From Philonthus cognatus (taxonomy: Eukaryota; Arthropoda; Insecta; Coleoptera; Staphylinidae), in assembly GCA_932526585.2 (NCBI GenBank), contig OW052247.1:50358001-50422000 (forward strand): a stretch of DNA of 64,000 nt, in the 5' to 3' direction. Position numbers and translations under genes: made by a program. Positions 1-12,824 of the stretch are shown here, piece after piece. Numbering within the stretch: position 1 is the first letter of the stretch; each line of letters opens with the position of its first letter. The notes below the pieces were generated by a model that did no database searches, was not told the DNA's origin, and worked only from the letters and a program-made list of their open reading frames with translations.

Positions 1-55
1 AAATGTTGACCGTGAATTTAGAAAATTTTAGTTCATTTTCAAATGTGTGGGAGTT

Positions 56-223
56 TGTACAAACTCCCACATTTTTTTGGACCTTAAATTACAAAATAAA
101 CCTATTTTATTAAAAATTGGGTTATCCTGCACTTTGAGGTCAAGGCAAGATTTTACGAACGAATAAATTTCTAGGAAAAACAATTAATTATTCTCTAACG
201 AGTGTTTTTCAATCCCAGATTAA
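56..223. repeat. Left member of an inverted pair with 12824-12994
   Basis: TGTACAAACTCCCACATTTT, GGGTTATCCTGCA and CAATTAATTATTC occur inverted at the other end; ~85% alike by eye over ~170 bp. GTGGGAGTTTGTACAAACTC near 47-66 is part of a 24-bp palindrome at the outer edge. Confidence 0.7.
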
Positions 224-331
224 GCATGGAGTAAAATTTCGAGTTGAGAAAAGCCTTAAGAATTTGGATTTGGACGCGCAGCGTCCAAATCCAAATTCTG
301 GCTTTTCTCAACTCGAAATTTTACTTCATGC
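224..331 (-). repeat. Hairpin module, class D
   Basis: Outer stem GTAAAATTTCGAGTTGAGAAA and complement, inner stem on GGATTTGGACGC, apex C-GCA-G. B flank (CAATCCCAGATTAAGC) left, A flank (GCCACGCGTATAAAACACTG) right. Strand here means B-to-A direction. Confidence 0.9.
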
Positions 332-384
332 GCCACGCGTATAAAACACTGATTTGTGATAAAGTTGAAAATATACTGCTCATT

Positions 385-1330
385 TAATAAAAAAAAATAA
401 TATATGCATCAATAAATAAAGTTTCATGACAATATCCTGAAAATGTCTAAAGTAATAAATGTCTGAAACTGGAATTAGAATAAAACTTGGATTAAATCAC
501 CTTCCAATGTCGCTTTTTTGTAAATAACTAAAAAACTAGTGATAGGGTGTTTTTAGATTTTAGCAAAAAGTTTCATGATAATATCCTGAAAATGTCTAAA
601 GTTATGAATGTCTGAAAGCGGAATTTCATTGAAACTTAGATAATGTGTTATTTTCAAATTTTGACATATTTTGAAACAGCGTTTGCTTAATATCCACACA
701 AAGGTTTATGACGATATCCTGTAAATAGCCAAAGTTATGAATGTCTGAAAGTGCAATATTATAACACTTGGATAAAATCATCCTTCAATGTCGTTTTATT
801 TTTTGTAAATAACTCATAAACTATTGATTAGGTATTTTCAGACTTTGAGATATTATGAAAGGGAAATGTTTGCTTAATATCCACACAAAGTTTCATGACG
901 ATATCCTAAAAATGTCTAAAGTTAGGAATGTCTAAAAGTGAAATTTTATTAAAATTTGGATAAAATCACCTTTCAATGTCGCTTTTATGTAGTAAATAAC
1001 TCATAAACTATTGATGAGGTATTTTCAGATTTTGAAATATTTTGAAAAGGCAATGTTTGCTAAATATGCACACAAAGTTTTATGACGATCTCCTGTAAAT
1101 GTTCAAACTTATGAATGTCTGAAAGTGCGATTTCCTTAACACTTGGATAAAATCACCTTTTAATATCGCTTTTTGGTAAATAACTCATAAACTAAGATGG
1201 GTAATATTTAGATTTTAGCATATTTTGAAAGAGCAATATTTGATAAATATCTACACAAAGTCTCACAATATATTCTGAAAATGTACAAAGTTATAAATAT
1301 CTGGAAGTGGAATTGCATTAAAGACAAAAA
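385..1330. repeat. Satellite array 1, ~175-bp unit
   Basis: Five to six diverged units, each with AAAGTTTCATGACGATATCCTG, AATGTCTGAAAGTG and AAATAACTCATAAACTATTG. Related at low identity to the array at 6960-9240. Confidence 0.85.
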
Positions 1331-1635
1331 CTTTCGTCTAATTTAACCGGTGAAGTCTCTCTTATAGTTAACGAAATCCGAATAGTGAGCACGATAAAAC
1401 AATCGAACAGTATGTAAAATGTAGTCTTAGTATGAACAAATTGAAGACTCGCAAAATCTTAAAAAGTTTGGTTTTTGTCATTTTGAAATCACATGAGTGG
1501 TCTAGCTGCAAAACTCACATTTTCCACTTTTGAAAACTTTTGGCCAATTGCAAAATACACGAGTACTTTAAGATGGCGGACATAGAAAAACCGCCAACTC
1601 AATTTTCACAAAAAGTGAAGAATGTGAGTTTCTCC

Positions 1636-2743
1636 AGAGCAATCAACGTTACATCTGGGGTCCCCCAGGGCTCACACTGTGGGCCAATTCTGTTCTTGAT
1701 CTTTATAAATGACATTGGGAGTTATATTAAAAATTATATTCTGATGTTTGCTGATGATGTTAAAATATTCAAAGTAATTGAGAGAAGTTCGGATCATGCG
1801 CTTTTACAATCTGATTTATATAACTTGGCTAATTGGTGCGCATGCAATCATCTTCATCTCAATTTGAAAAAAATGTATGTCAATTTCTTTTTGTCGCCAT
1901 AGCAATAATAGCAAGTTTGAGTATTCAATTAATGATAATAATTTGCCCCTGATCGAGACAGTGCGTGATTTGAGTATTATATTTGATTCTCGCTTAAATT
2001 TTGTTACCCATTTGAATAAGATCTCTAGTAAAGCTCTTTCTATGCTCGGTTTCATTAATAGATTTTCGAAACACTTTGGCGTGGATACGTTCAAAACCCT
2101 TTACGTCAGTTTGGTAAGGCCACATTTGGAATATTGTTCTGCAATTTGGTCTCCTTACCACAACTGTAACATTGAAATCATTGAAAAAGTTCAGAATAGG
2201 TTCTTACTACTAGTATCTATTAAAATGGGGATCGCACGCATTGACTATAGTCGGTCACACATATTGAATTGTTTTAATTTAAAATCTTTATAATATAGAA
2301 GAATATCATTTGACTTATGCTATGGTTTCAAACTGATTAATGGACATGTCAATTGCAGTTTTTTATTATCATTGTTGAACTTTAATTTTTTTTTAACAAC
2401 TCCAGTTCGTTGTAGGCCCTTATTTCGTTTAAACTTCCATCGAACATTGTATGGTTCCCATAATCCTGTGGCACGTATAATGCGGTATTGTAATGTCCTT
2501 ATGTTGTATCCCAACTTTTACATTTTTAGTAATTCTTACAGTGTATTCAAACGCCATTTACAGTTTATTAATCTGGATATTGTTAATTAGTGTATTTTTG
2601 TTTGTTGTATTATATTTCTCACTCTATTTATATGTTTTTCAAAGTAATATTTTGTTTATCTTATATCACAATTTTTAATTGTGTATTGATATATAAAGGA
2701 GATTTCCGTTGATAAATAAAATAAAATAAAATAAAAATAAAAT
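1636..2743 (+). mobile_element. 5'-truncated non-LTR retrotransposon (jockey/CR1-like)
   Basis: Starts at the VTSGVPQGS motif of the reverse transcriptase, continues through MFADDVKIF, and after a frameshift near 1877 through the thumb (LEYCSAIWSPYHN). It ends in an (AAAAT)n tail at 2716-2743. A second truncated copy of this type lies at 5855-6480. Confidence 0.85.
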
Positions 2744-3719
2744 AGTTTTGCACTTAGACCACTTGAATGTTTAATGTGTTAATTTTTAATTTTTTGTTAA
2801 TTTAGACCACTTACATATGTAGTAAAATAAAATAAAAACTCACCAATTTTAGCTCATACATTTCTAATTTCTAGGGCAGACACGCGCTAAAATGTCTACT
2901 TAATTTAGTGCTGTCTAAATTCGAGCGCCTGAAGCAGGCAAAACTAACAAAAACTAATAATAACTCTTTGTATACCGATAGTTTAATAATTTAGTACTTA
3001 TATTTTATATCATTATAATTAAACATCTACAGGTTTTCAAATTGATGAATGGTGTGTAATACCGAGTTATAAAAAAAAGCCGTTATGCAAACAAAAATCA
3101 TTTATTATAAACCCAAGATTAAGTCCTTATCTCCAACTTCGGTGCAATAAAACTTTGCCGGCGTCCAGCATCCAACTATCTGCTTATTAAAATCTATCAT
3201 CAGATAGAGGAGCAAATTGTTTGGATTGTGAAATTTTTCATAACAGTTAAGTTATTCATGCCGCATTGTTGAGACGCACGTGCGCAATCCCGACGCACAT
3301 TTCTCTAGTTCTCGCGTGTCGAAATTTTCACAGCATTGAGTGTTGTTTGATTTTCACGAGATTACAAGATTACTCTTGGTTGGTAATTATTTTGAAATGT
3401 GAGGTTGACATGTTAATTAAAATGATAATTAAAACAAGTTTAGTGACTGAAAATGAATACCAACTGCGCTTCGCTACGTGACTAAGGCTTAGTCACTTAG
3501 TCAGTAAGCCAAGCCGAATTTTCAGGCTGTTCTAGACTCAAATGTTATTTAAGCTTAAATTAAAATAAAGAACGAAAGACTGCAAGTGAACAGTATGTAA
3601 TACATCGGGATCATACGCATGAAAGTTATCAATTCTGAACAATTAATTTTAACGAGACTAATTTTTTGCGGAAAGTCGATATTTATTTTAATTCTTTTTT
3701 ATATTTTGTAAATGAGTGC
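2744..3719. other. No gene seen
   Basis: Interior of the inverted-repeat element at 1395. AT-rich; short frames only. Confidence 0.5.
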
Positions 3720-3951
3720 TCTAACTGCAAAATACAATTTCCACTTTTTGTGAAAATTGAGTTGACGGTTTTTTTTGCCAAGTACCCGTGTTTTTTTGCA
3801 ATTTGCCAAAACTTTTCAAAAGTAGAGAATGTGAGTTTTGCAGCTAGACCACATCATGTGATTTCAAAATGAGAAAAAACAAACTTTTTAAGATTTTGCT
3901 AGTCTTTAATTTGTTCATACTAAGACTACATTTTACGTACCGTTCGTTTGT

Positions 3952-4040
3952 TTTTTTTTTATTTTGGGTTTTACGTCATCTATTTCCGCTGCTAAGGCCA
4001 ATCATGGCGCCGGAGATTAGGTCTACAGCTATCCACTTAA
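3952..4040 (-). mobile_element. 5'-truncated SINE copy
   Basis: The reverse complement matches the last ~85 nt and A-tail of the SINE at 20239-20571 (AGCAGCGGAAATAGATGACG). Confidence 0.85.
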
Positions 4041-4483
4041 ATGATTAATTTGTTAATTTTTACGATTTTATTAGCTATAGTCAAAAATGCCGTTGGTGTA
4101 AAGTAGAAATCTCAACTTTTTTGTAGATGGGAGCTACTTTAAATATAAATAATAGCTATCGACTTTTGTCATGTGAAGTCACAGAAAATCGAAACTTCTT
4201 AAAATAACCAAACAAAATAAACTGCTTTGGCGCTCACTATATTCAAACCAGATCTAGGACGAATCCTCGTAAAAAAAATTCGAATCACGAATCCGAATCC
4301 TCGTAAAAAAGATTCGAATCACTAATCCGAATCACCTGATATGATTCGAATCACGAATACTCGAATAAAGGATTTGTAAGAGATAAATATGATTCGAATC
4401 AAAGATTCGAATCCTGTTTTTTCGAATCACGAATACAAATCATCTAAGAATAAATTTGATTTTATTAATTGTTTGCAACCATT

Positions 4484-4486
<3 letters not shown>

Positions 4487-4540
<54 letters not shown>
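4487..4540. repeat. (TA)n microsatellite
   Basis: About 54 bp of TA inside the carrier at 4249. Similar tracts: 5814-5853, 31988-32041. Confidence 0.95.
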
Positions 4541-4542
<2 letters not shown>

Positions 4543-4701
4543 TTACCAGTTGTTTTAACAAAAATATTCAAAACCTAATTATTTATTAATAACACAACAT
4601 CGTTGATACCAGACTAAACATGTGACTCCCTGTTACTCTGATTAAAGATGTATTTGAGTGTTTCTGAACTTCACTTCAAATCAGTGTTTTGTACGCGTGG
4701 C

Positions 4702-4813
4702 GCATGAAGTAAAATTTCGAGTTTAGAAAAGCCCGAAAATTTGTCTCGGGTCGCTGCGCGACCCTCGACAAATTTTCACGGGGCTTTTCTAAACTCGAAA
4801 TTTTACTTCATGC
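4702..4813 (+). repeat. Hairpin module, class A
   Basis: A flank left, B flank right. Inner stem on AAATTTGTCTCGGGTCGC with a conserved two-base mismatch; apex GCA on the B-to-A strand. Confidence 0.92.
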
Positions 4814-5337
4814 TTAGCCTGGGAGTGGAAACACCTATTCAAAACTTCAAATTGAACTCTATTATACAATCGACGAATGCCTGAAAATTACATAAATAAA
4901 AAATGCACCGAATATCATTAAAACCGGAAGGTCAGAGAAAAGTCATGGAATTATATTTAAATTGACTAAAACACTAACAGAAAAGCCATATGATATTATT
5001 AACTTTGTCAAAATCAGCAGGCAAATTACAAAACACGAAAAATGTATAAAATTAACTTAAATATTGACAACAATAATGAAAACAATTGAACAAAATTGGG
5101 GTTTCCCATAGAAGAAAATTATATTCAAAGGCCAGGGCAAAAAATCTTGAATTACGAAAATATCGGAAAAAATTTACATTTCACATTGTGGCTACCATGT
5201 CAGTTTTACTTCAAATAATATTAAATAAAATTTTGAAAACTAGATTATTATCTTTAAAAACATTTTCAGTCATTTAATGTTCTTATCAAAGCATTCAGTT
5301 TGAAGTTTCGAACGAGCGTTTCCACTCCCAGACTAAG

Positions 5338-5449
5338 CATGAAGTAAAATTTCGAGTTTAGAAAAGCCCCGTGAAAATTTGTCGAGGGTCGCGCAGCGAC
5401 CCGAGACAAATTTTCTGGGCTTTTCTAAACTCGAAATTTTACTTCATGC
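5338..5449 (-). repeat. Hairpin module, class A
   Basis: Inverted partner of 4702-4813, same inner stem and mismatch. B flank CACTCCCAGACTAAGC. Confidence 0.92.
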
Positions 5450-5811
5450 GCCACGCGTATAAAACAGTGATTTAACGAGAAATGTAATAACAAACTAAAT
5501 ACATATTTCATGTTAATCTTCACAATTAATTCGAGTTATTTTTGATGATTCAAATCATTTTTAAAGTATTTGAATCCTTTTATGAATATTCGAATCTTTT
5601 TATAAATATTCGAATCCTTTTATCAGGATTCGAATCACCTACATTTGGATTCGAATACGAATCCTCTTAAAAAAATGTAACGGATCCGGATCACGAATCC
5701 AGTTGAACTAAAGTATTCGAATGCCTCTTTTGAATCTCCTGATTCGAATCCTGAATGATCGAATCCTGCCCAGCTCGAATTCAAGCTTTGTTATAAAACA
5801 TAAATAATAAA

Positions 5812-5854
<43 letters not shown>

Positions 5855-5856
<2 letters not shown>

Positions 5857-6480
5857 GTGGGGTTTTATCATGCGCAACTGTAAAGTGTTCAAAAATTTAG
5901 AGGTAACATTATTCTCTTGTTATATTTTATCTAAACTTACCTATTGTTCAATTGTCTGGTCGCCCATGTATTTAAAGTATATAAATTTGCTTGAAAGTGT
6001 TCAAAGGCGGTTTTTAAGGTATCTTTATTTTGTAAAAAATGGTACATATGACTTTGATATTTCATAAGATGATCTGTTACGTGAATTTGACTATATATCC
6101 GTTTATAAGAGACATTTATTTATTTCGCGATGTTATTTATACAATTTAATTCATTACAAAATAGATAATCCTCAATTTCTATCACAGTTTAAATTTCATG
6201 TACCCAGGATATCGTCACGCCATGCTAAAACCTTTACATACTGTACCCCCAATACTAACTATTGCCTGATATCTTTCAGCCAGTACATAAATCTTTTTGG
6301 TAGTGAAATACTCGGAACAATAAAACAATAAACGCATTTTATACTTGTCAACTACTTAATGTATTAGGATATTATTAATTATTGTATTTACTTATATATA
6401 TTTGTGTTATAACATGTTATTTTAGTTTAAATCCCTGTAAGTGGACTGTATGTCTGTTGGGTGAAAATAAATAAATAAAT
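5855..6480 (+). mobile_element. 5'-truncated non-LTR 3' end
   Basis: C-terminal reverse-transcriptase reading frame (LTYCSIVWSPMYLKYINLLE) with one stop at 6065-6067, then open in the same frame to about 6330. It ends in (AAAT)n. It directly follows a (TA)n tract. Confidence 0.75.
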
Positions 6481-6959
6481 ATATATAATTCTAAGAGTTA
6501 CCTAACTGCAACGTTTTCAAGATTGTCCAAATTGAATCTTTGATTTTTGTCAGTTTTAGTTAATTCTTTAATTTATATTCTTAAAAAAAGGACATTCCTT
6601 CTTTAATTTTGTGATTTTTATTATTATTGATGAAGTGTTTTTAAAATTTAGAATACATCAATGCAGTGGCGTAGATAGGAAGGGGTTACGGGGGGTTAGT
6701 CGCTGCTATCAATTTTATTTTGTAGTTTTGAAATCGCCGCGTGCTTAAAATCATTGAAAAATTATGCGCTAGTAAGCATCTGCAGACGCCCTGATTTAAC
6801 GCAAAATTATATTATAAATAGTTGTTTTTTAATGACTTTGTAACATTCTTGATTAATTTAGTTATATTTTCTTTAAATTCAATTCACACAAACATCACGT
6901 AAAAATAACACAATTTCGACTTTAGGTGCAAATAAGTTGAAAATTATCAAAGGGAAATT

Positions 6960-9240
6960 TTCTAATTTTTACGTATTTTGAAAGAGAATAGTTTTCTCAA
7001 CACCCGCAAAAAGTTTTATGCAAATCCATGATTGGGTTTTTGAGTAATGATGTTTTTTTTTAAATCCATATGCTACAAAAATCATGGTGAAAAAACACAA
7101 ATTTTGACTTTAAGTAAAAATAACTTCAAAACTATGATATGGGTATTTTATAACTTTTACATATTTCCAAAAAACATAGTTTTGTTAACACCCACAGAAA
7201 CTTTTATAAAAATTCATGCTTGTTTTTATGATTTATGATGTTTTTTAAATTCAACTTCTTCTAATCAGAGTGAAAAAACACAAATTTTGACTTTTAGAGA
7301 AAATAACGTTAAAACTGTGGTATGGATATTTTATAACATTTACATATTTTGAAAGAGCATAGCATTGTTAACATCCACAGAAGGTTTTAAAAAAATCCAT
7401 GATTGTTTTTTTTTTAATTATGATGTTTTTTAAATCCAAGTTCTACAAAAGTCAGGGTAAAAAAACACTAATTTTAACTTTGAATGAAAATAACTTAAAA
7501 ACTATGATAAGGGTATTTTTTAACTTGTATATATTTTGAAAGAGCATAGTTTTCTTTACACTTGCAAAAAGTTTCACGCGAATCCATGCTTGGTTTTTTG
7601 AGTTATGATGTTTTTTTAAATAAAAATGCTAAAAAAATCATAGTGAAAAAACCCAAACTTTGACTTTGAGTGAAAATATCTGAAAAACTATGATATGGGT
7701 ATTTTGTAACTTTTGTATATTTTGACAGAACATAGTTTTGTTAACACCCAGGAAGAGCTTAATAAAAAATCATGTATGATTTTTTCAGTTATGACGTATT
7801 TTAAATACAAGCTCCACAAAAATAAAGAAAAATAAAACATTAATTTTGTATTGATAATGAAGGTTTAAATTAAATTACACTTGGTTTGTTTCACAATTTT
7901 TTACTTTACTATTTACTCGACTAGTTTCGCGTTTTACAGCATTATCAGGAGTGAATTACAAAAGATACCAACAAGCTTATATTCACCAAGTGATAAGTGA
8001 GAAAATTATTCAAGAAATATTAATTTTGTTTTTAAGTAAAAATAACTTAAAAACTATGACATGGGTATTTTCTAACTTTTACATATTTTGGAAGAGCATA
8101 GTTTTGGTAATATCCACAGACAGTTTTATAAAAATTCATGGTTGGTTTTTCGAGAAATGATGTTTTTTAATCCAACTTCTGCAAAAATCAGGGTGAAAAA
8201 CACAAATTTTGATTTTAAGTGAAAATAAGTTGAAAACTATCGAACGGCTATTCTCTAATTTTTGCGTATTTAAAAAAATCATAGTTTTCTTAGCATCCGC
8301 AGAAAGTTTCATCCAAATCCGTGATTGATTTTTGAGTTATAATTATTTTAAATCCATGTGCATTGTATTATTTGTTATATGTTTAATTTACACACATTTA
8401 TTATTATATATATATATTTAATGTAAAATGGAGATTTCTGTACAAATAAATAAATAAATCCAAATGCTAGATAAATTATAGTGAAAACACACAAATTTTG
8501 ACTTTGAGTGAAAATACCTTAAAAACTATGATGTGGATATTTTCTAAGTTCTACACTTTTTAAAAAAACATAGTTTTGTTAACACCCACAGAAAACTTTG
8601 TAAAAATCCATGCTTGGTTTTTTGAGTTATGATATTTTTTAATCCAACTTCTACAAAAATCAGGGTGAAAAACCACAAATTTTGACTTTGATTGAAAATA
8701 TGTTGAAAACTATTTGATAGGTATTGTTTGATAGGTATTGTTTTATTTATTTCGAAAAAGCATAGTTTTTTCAATATGATCAGAATGTTTCATGCAAATC
8801 CATGGATAATTTTCGGAGTTATGGTTATTTTAAATCCAAATGCTAGAAAACTAATGGTAAAAAACACAAATTTTGACTTTGAGTGAAAATAACTTGAAAA
8901 ATATGAAATCGGTATTCTCTGAATTTTACATATTTTGAAAGAGCATAGTTTTGTTAACGCCCACAAAGAGTATTTAAAAATGCATCTTTGATTTTTTGAG
9001 TAATGACGTTCTTTTAATCCAACTTCTACAAAAATCAGGGTGAAAAAACACAAATTTTGACTTTTAGTAAAAATAGGTTGAAAACCAAAACATAGGTTTC
9101 TTCTCATTTTTACGTACTTTGAAAGAGCATAGTTTTCTCAATATCAGCAGAAAGTTTCATGCAAATTCATGATTGATTTTCTGAGTTATGATTATTTTAA
9201 ATCCAAATGCTGGAAAAGTGCAGTTTCTATAGAAATATTT
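6960..9240. repeat. Satellite array 2, ~180-bp unit
   Basis: About twelve diverged units with TTTTGACTTTGAGTGAAAATAA, ATATTTTGAAAGAGCATAG and TTTTTGAGTTATGATG. It is interrupted near 7845-8020 and at 8352-8458. Confidence 0.85.
8352..8458 (+). mobile_element. Non-LTR 3'UTR-only copy inside the satellite array
   Basis: About 100 bp ending GAGATTTCTGTACAAATAAA(TAAA)n, matching the 3'UTR style of the copies at 1636 and 5855. It interrupts a satellite unit between related AAATCCATGTGC and AAATCCAAATGC strings. Confidence 0.6.
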
Positions 9241-9366
9241 TGTTTATACAAATTATATTATTCTGTCTAAACTGTTTTTTCTTTCTGCGCTTCAGTTAGA
9301 AACCACCTCTCTCCCCCATGTATAAATCCTGGCTACGCCACTGCATCAGTGCTTTATACGCGTGGC

Positions 9367-9480
9367 GCATGAAGTAAAATTTCGAGTTTAGAAAAGCCTA
9401 ATTTGGCTCGGTCGCTCCGCTTCGCTACGCGCCCGAGCCAAATTTTCAGGCTTTTCTAAACTCGAAATTTTACTTCATGC
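9367..9480 (+). repeat. Hairpin module, class E
   Basis: The only copy here whose inner stem uses GGCTCGG (AATTTGGCTCGGTCGC). Apex C-GAA-G on the B-to-A strand. Its A flank was hit by the hAT-like element ending at 9343. Confidence 0.9.
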
Positions 9481-9489
9481 TTAGTCTGG

Positions 9490-10275
9490 GAGTGGAAACA
9501 CTCGTTAGACGCATTAAATTAAACGATGTTCAGAAACATCAAAAAATGTCTGAACATTTACCAATGTTTAGTGTTTATTTACGGAAATTCCATTTAAAGT
9601 ACATAATGCCTAACAATTTAATTAAAATTAAGATTTGCATACTTAAAAAAAAATATTAAGTGTCTGTAACTCTTTTGGTTTCTATATTCTCAACTTCCCC
9701 AGAACTTAAAACAATTGATTAGGTTAAGGGTCTGCACTTAACTTAATCAATTTTCTGAACATCAAAACTGGGGAAATTCGTCACATTTAACTAACTAATC
9801 AATTCCCTATAAATAATTAGTTAAATAATTTGCTTTATTCATTGCATTTGTGATATCGTATAAACAATTAGTTGAATAATAATATGTTGTAATTTGTTTT
9901 TTATATTACGAAAGTGTATTTTGTGGTATCTTTCCGTTGACCGCAGACAGAATGGGTAAGTGGTTGGATGGGAAAGGACGGTGACCCAACCAAACCAGAC
10001 CGGAAGTATCTTCACGTGAATCATAAATTCCCCACAGATTTTACAATGTGACTCATTTTAATGCACTGATTTAATTAATAATAGTGGTTGGTAGTGGACA
10101 CTCGATGAGTAAGCAATTTACATTTACGATCACTTCAACCAAAAAGAAGAGATCCATTTACTCACACCGCGCTTTAAAAGGCGTTGACCTAACTAAGAAG
10201 AAACATAACGATAAATAAGCTAGGTACTAACTAGCATACATAAGCAGATGCAACAAGATTACAAGTAACACATAG
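9490..10275. other. No gene seen
   Basis: B flank of the hairpin at 9367, then AT-rich DNA with a small inverted pair (CAATTGATTAGGTTAAG near 9711 against CTTAATCAATTTTCTG). Confidence 0.5.
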
Positions 10276-10782
10276 TTCACATCAGGGCTGTTATGTTTAA
10301 AACACTTTGTTTTAAAACAGTGTTTTGAACATGTTTAAAAAGAGCCGTCGTGTTTTAAACATGTTTTACATCTTAAATTTGTTTCAAACATGTTTTAAAC
10401 GTTAAAATTGTTTAAAACGTTTTTTTCAAGTAATAATCCATTTATTGAACCTAAAAGTGTTACAAAAGGCCATCGATCGAGGTCTTTCAGCCGACGTATT
10501 TTTTATTATCTTAAATTTGCTAAATTATATTTTACACTTTCATTAAGATTTCTTGTTTACATTTTTAAATGTTAGCTAAATTGTTGAAGATATTTCAAAT
10601 TATATTATAAAACATTTAATTACAATAAAATATCACAACTGTGTGTGCATAAATATGATTTTTAAATATAGGGATTTTTTCTTTCAGGTATACATATGCA
10701 TACACTGTAAATTTGACGACATTCGTTGCTTTTTTTATTTCAATTTACATCATTAAACGAGGGTTTTCCACTCCAAGACTAA

Positions 10783-10896
10783 GCATGAAGTAAAATTTCG
10801 AGTTTAGAAAAGCCTGAAAATTTGGATTGGCCGCGTAGCGAAGCGGAGCGGCCAATCCAAATTAGGCTTTTCTAAACTCGAAATTTTACTTCATGC
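10783..10896 (-). repeat. Hairpin module, class C
   Basis: Inner stem on AATTTGGATTGGCCGC, apex AGC-GAA-GC. Left member of the pair in the carrier at 10283. Confidence 0.92.
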
Positions 10897-11008
10897 GCCA
10901 CATGTATAAAACGTGAAATATCGTAAAGTTCAGAATATACGGCTTTAGCAATCCAATATGTAGATGTAAATAAAACGCGAGTCGAATTCTGCGCAGAACA
11001 AATTGTTT

Positions 11009-11075
11009 AAAACGGTGATTATAGGCAACCCAATAACTCTAACGTATATTAGGTTGCTTATAATTGTTGTTGTAT
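11009..11075. repeat. Small inverted repeat between paired hairpins
   Basis: ATTATAGGCAACCCAATA facing TATTAGGTTGCTTATAAT. The same structure lies at 38766-38832 and 56046-56108 and, larger, at 37622-37735. Confidence 0.7.
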
Positions 11076-11123
11076 GCGTGTATTTTTTAAACTTCACTGT
11101 AAATCATTGTTTTTAAGCGTGGC

Positions 11124-11238
11124 GCATGAAGTAAAATTTCGAGTTTAGAAAAGCCTAATTTGGATTGGCCGCTCCGCTTCGCTACGCCCTCCAATCCAAA
11201 TTCTTAGGCTTTTCTAAACTCGAAATTTTACTTCATGC
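11124..11238 (+). repeat. Hairpin module, class C
   Basis: Right member of the pair in the carrier at 10283; inner stem AATTTGGATTGGCCGC with a few substitutions in the opposite arm. Confidence 0.92.
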
Positions 11239-11659
11239 TCAGTCTGGGAGTGGAAACACTCGTAAAAACCTCAAATTAATCGCTTTGAAACAACGAATTC
11301 CCGTAAATTTAATAAATGCTGTAATTATCGGGGTATGTATACTTAAAAGAAAACTGCTCTGTATGTTCTGTTTTAAACACGTTTGAAACGTGCTTTAAAC
11401 ATGTTTTAAACACGTTTTAAACACATTTTTAATTGTTAATGTTTTTAACACTGTTTCAATGAAAAAAACACGTTTTGTAAAAAAATTGTTTGTTTTAATT
11501 AAAATGAAAAAAACACGTTTTTTAACAACCCTGGTTCTCCCTGGGAATGGATATTTTTAACTTATTTTGCCCCGTTCAAAATTACTTTCATTTTTGTATC
11601 AATTGTGGGTCTGGGTCAGGGTAATAAGTGGTAGTCACATTTTTGTTTGTTTGTTTTTG

Positions 11660-12720
11660 AGTCATGACTGTATGAAAGTTTGAAAAGGCTACCAATCTAT
11701 ATTTTAATCACGATCCGTATTTCTTGCTTTTTATATATATACAAACCATACTTTTACTGGCAATGCTAAAAAATTCATAATAAATTTTAAAAATTAACGA
11801 AAATTCATGATACAGTTTGATGGATAATTAACGAACTTCTTGGAAATTCATTCAGAAAATGTTGAAGATAACGGAAATATTGGATTTTCAAAATTCACTA
11901 AATCGTTGAAAATCCACGAAAAAAAAAGTCGAAATTTTGAAAATTAACTAAACTCGTGGATATTCATAAAAATTAATAAAAGTTTAGGAAATTCACAAAA
12001 AGCGCTGTTTTAAAATTTGATGAAAATCTAGATAATTCATGAATAGTATCAAAATTTGACAAATTTCCGAAATTTACGAAAACTATTACATCTTTGAATG
12101 ACATTTCTCATTCTCCGGTTAGTTTTGAAAATTACCGAAAATCTTGTAATTTTATGAAACGCGTCAAAATTTTAAAAAATTATACAAATCTTGGAAGTTC
12201 ACAAAAACTGTAAAATTGGCGAAAAGTCTCAAAACTTTTAAAATTAACGAAAATCTAAAATATTCAGCAATTTTAAAAATTAAGGAAGTCTTGAGAAACT
12301 TACAAAAGCGTTAAAGATTATCAATAGTTTTAGAAATTCATTAAAAATTCTCGAAACTTTGAAAATGAACTAAAATCTTATAAATTCATGAAACCGTCAA
12401 CATTTTTAAAATTAAAGGAAAATCAAGAAAAATGTCCAATAATTTAATAATTATATATAATTGTGAATTAAATTTAAAAAAAACTAATTAAAATTTGTTT
12501 GATCAATTTTTCAATAAACGAATTCATAAAAATATATATTTTAAATAAAAACTAGAAGTCATAAATTACACATCCAGTGTCGAAACTGTTAAAATTGTCA
12601 ATAATGTAAAATAAATACTGTTGAAATGTTGAAAAATGATGAATGTCAAAAATTGGGAGCATTCTGAAAAAGTGTGAAGAATTTATTAGATTTTTTAGTT
12701 AAATAGGCAGTATATTTCAA
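11660..12720. repeat. Degenerate AT-rich short-period repeat
   Basis: About 25-35-bp periodicity of GAAAATCT, AAATTCAT and AAAATTTT strings from 11770 to 12440, then unstructured AT-rich DNA. Confidence 0.5.
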
Positions 12721-12748
12721 ACTTAACTATAAATCAGTGTTTTCAGTC

Positions 12749-12824
12749 AGAATTTGGATTTGGAAGCTGCGCGTCCAAATCCAAATTCTTCAGACTTTTC
12801 TCAACTCGAAATTTTACTTCATGC
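12749..12824 (+). repeat. Hairpin module, class D, left outer arm lost
   Basis: Inner stem and right arm of the class seen at 224 (TCTCAACTCGAAATTTTAC). The left outer arm is missing. Followed by B flank AATCTGGGATTGAAAG. Confidence 0.85.

Larger units (their letters stand above)
1395..3950. mobile_element. Element with ~230-bp inverted termini, hosting the non-LTR insertion
   Basis: 1395-1622 and 3720-3950 are inverted copies (for example GTCTTAGTATGAACAAATT and its complement), differing by scattered substitutions and small indels. The interior has no own ORF. The SINE remnant at 3952-4040 abuts the right end. Confidence 0.75.
4249..5778. mobile_element. hAT-like carrier, CAGAG family, copy 1 (two hairpins)
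   Basis: Subterminal tandem GATTCGAAT runs at both ends, with hairpins at 4702 (+) and 5338 (-) pointing their B flanks inward. Flanks ATTCAAAC (4241-4248) and ATTCAAGC (5779-5786) match 7 of 8. It is the inverted counterpart of 40192-41632. Confidence 0.7.
6664..9343. mobile_element. hAT-like non-autonomous element carrying satellite array 2
   Basis: Inverted ends CAGTGGCGTAG (6664-6674) and CTACGCCACTG (9333-9343), flanked by CATCAATG (6656-6663) and CATCAGTG (9344-9351), 7 of 8 matching. There is no transposase frame. It inserted into the A flank of the hairpin at 9367. Confidence 0.8.
10283..11533. mobile_element. hAT-like carrier, CAGGGTTGTTA family, copy 1
   Basis: Ends CAGGGCTGTTA and TTAACAACCCTG, subterminal GTTTTAAACATG runs, hairpins at 10783 (-) and 11124 (+) with A flanks inward. 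Flanks GTTCACAT/GTTCTCCC match poorly (5 of 8). Confidence 0.75.

Noticed and set aside
385..1330. CRISPR-like regular array
   Set aside because: Units are ~175 bp, diverged over their whole length and in an animal genome; this is a satellite.
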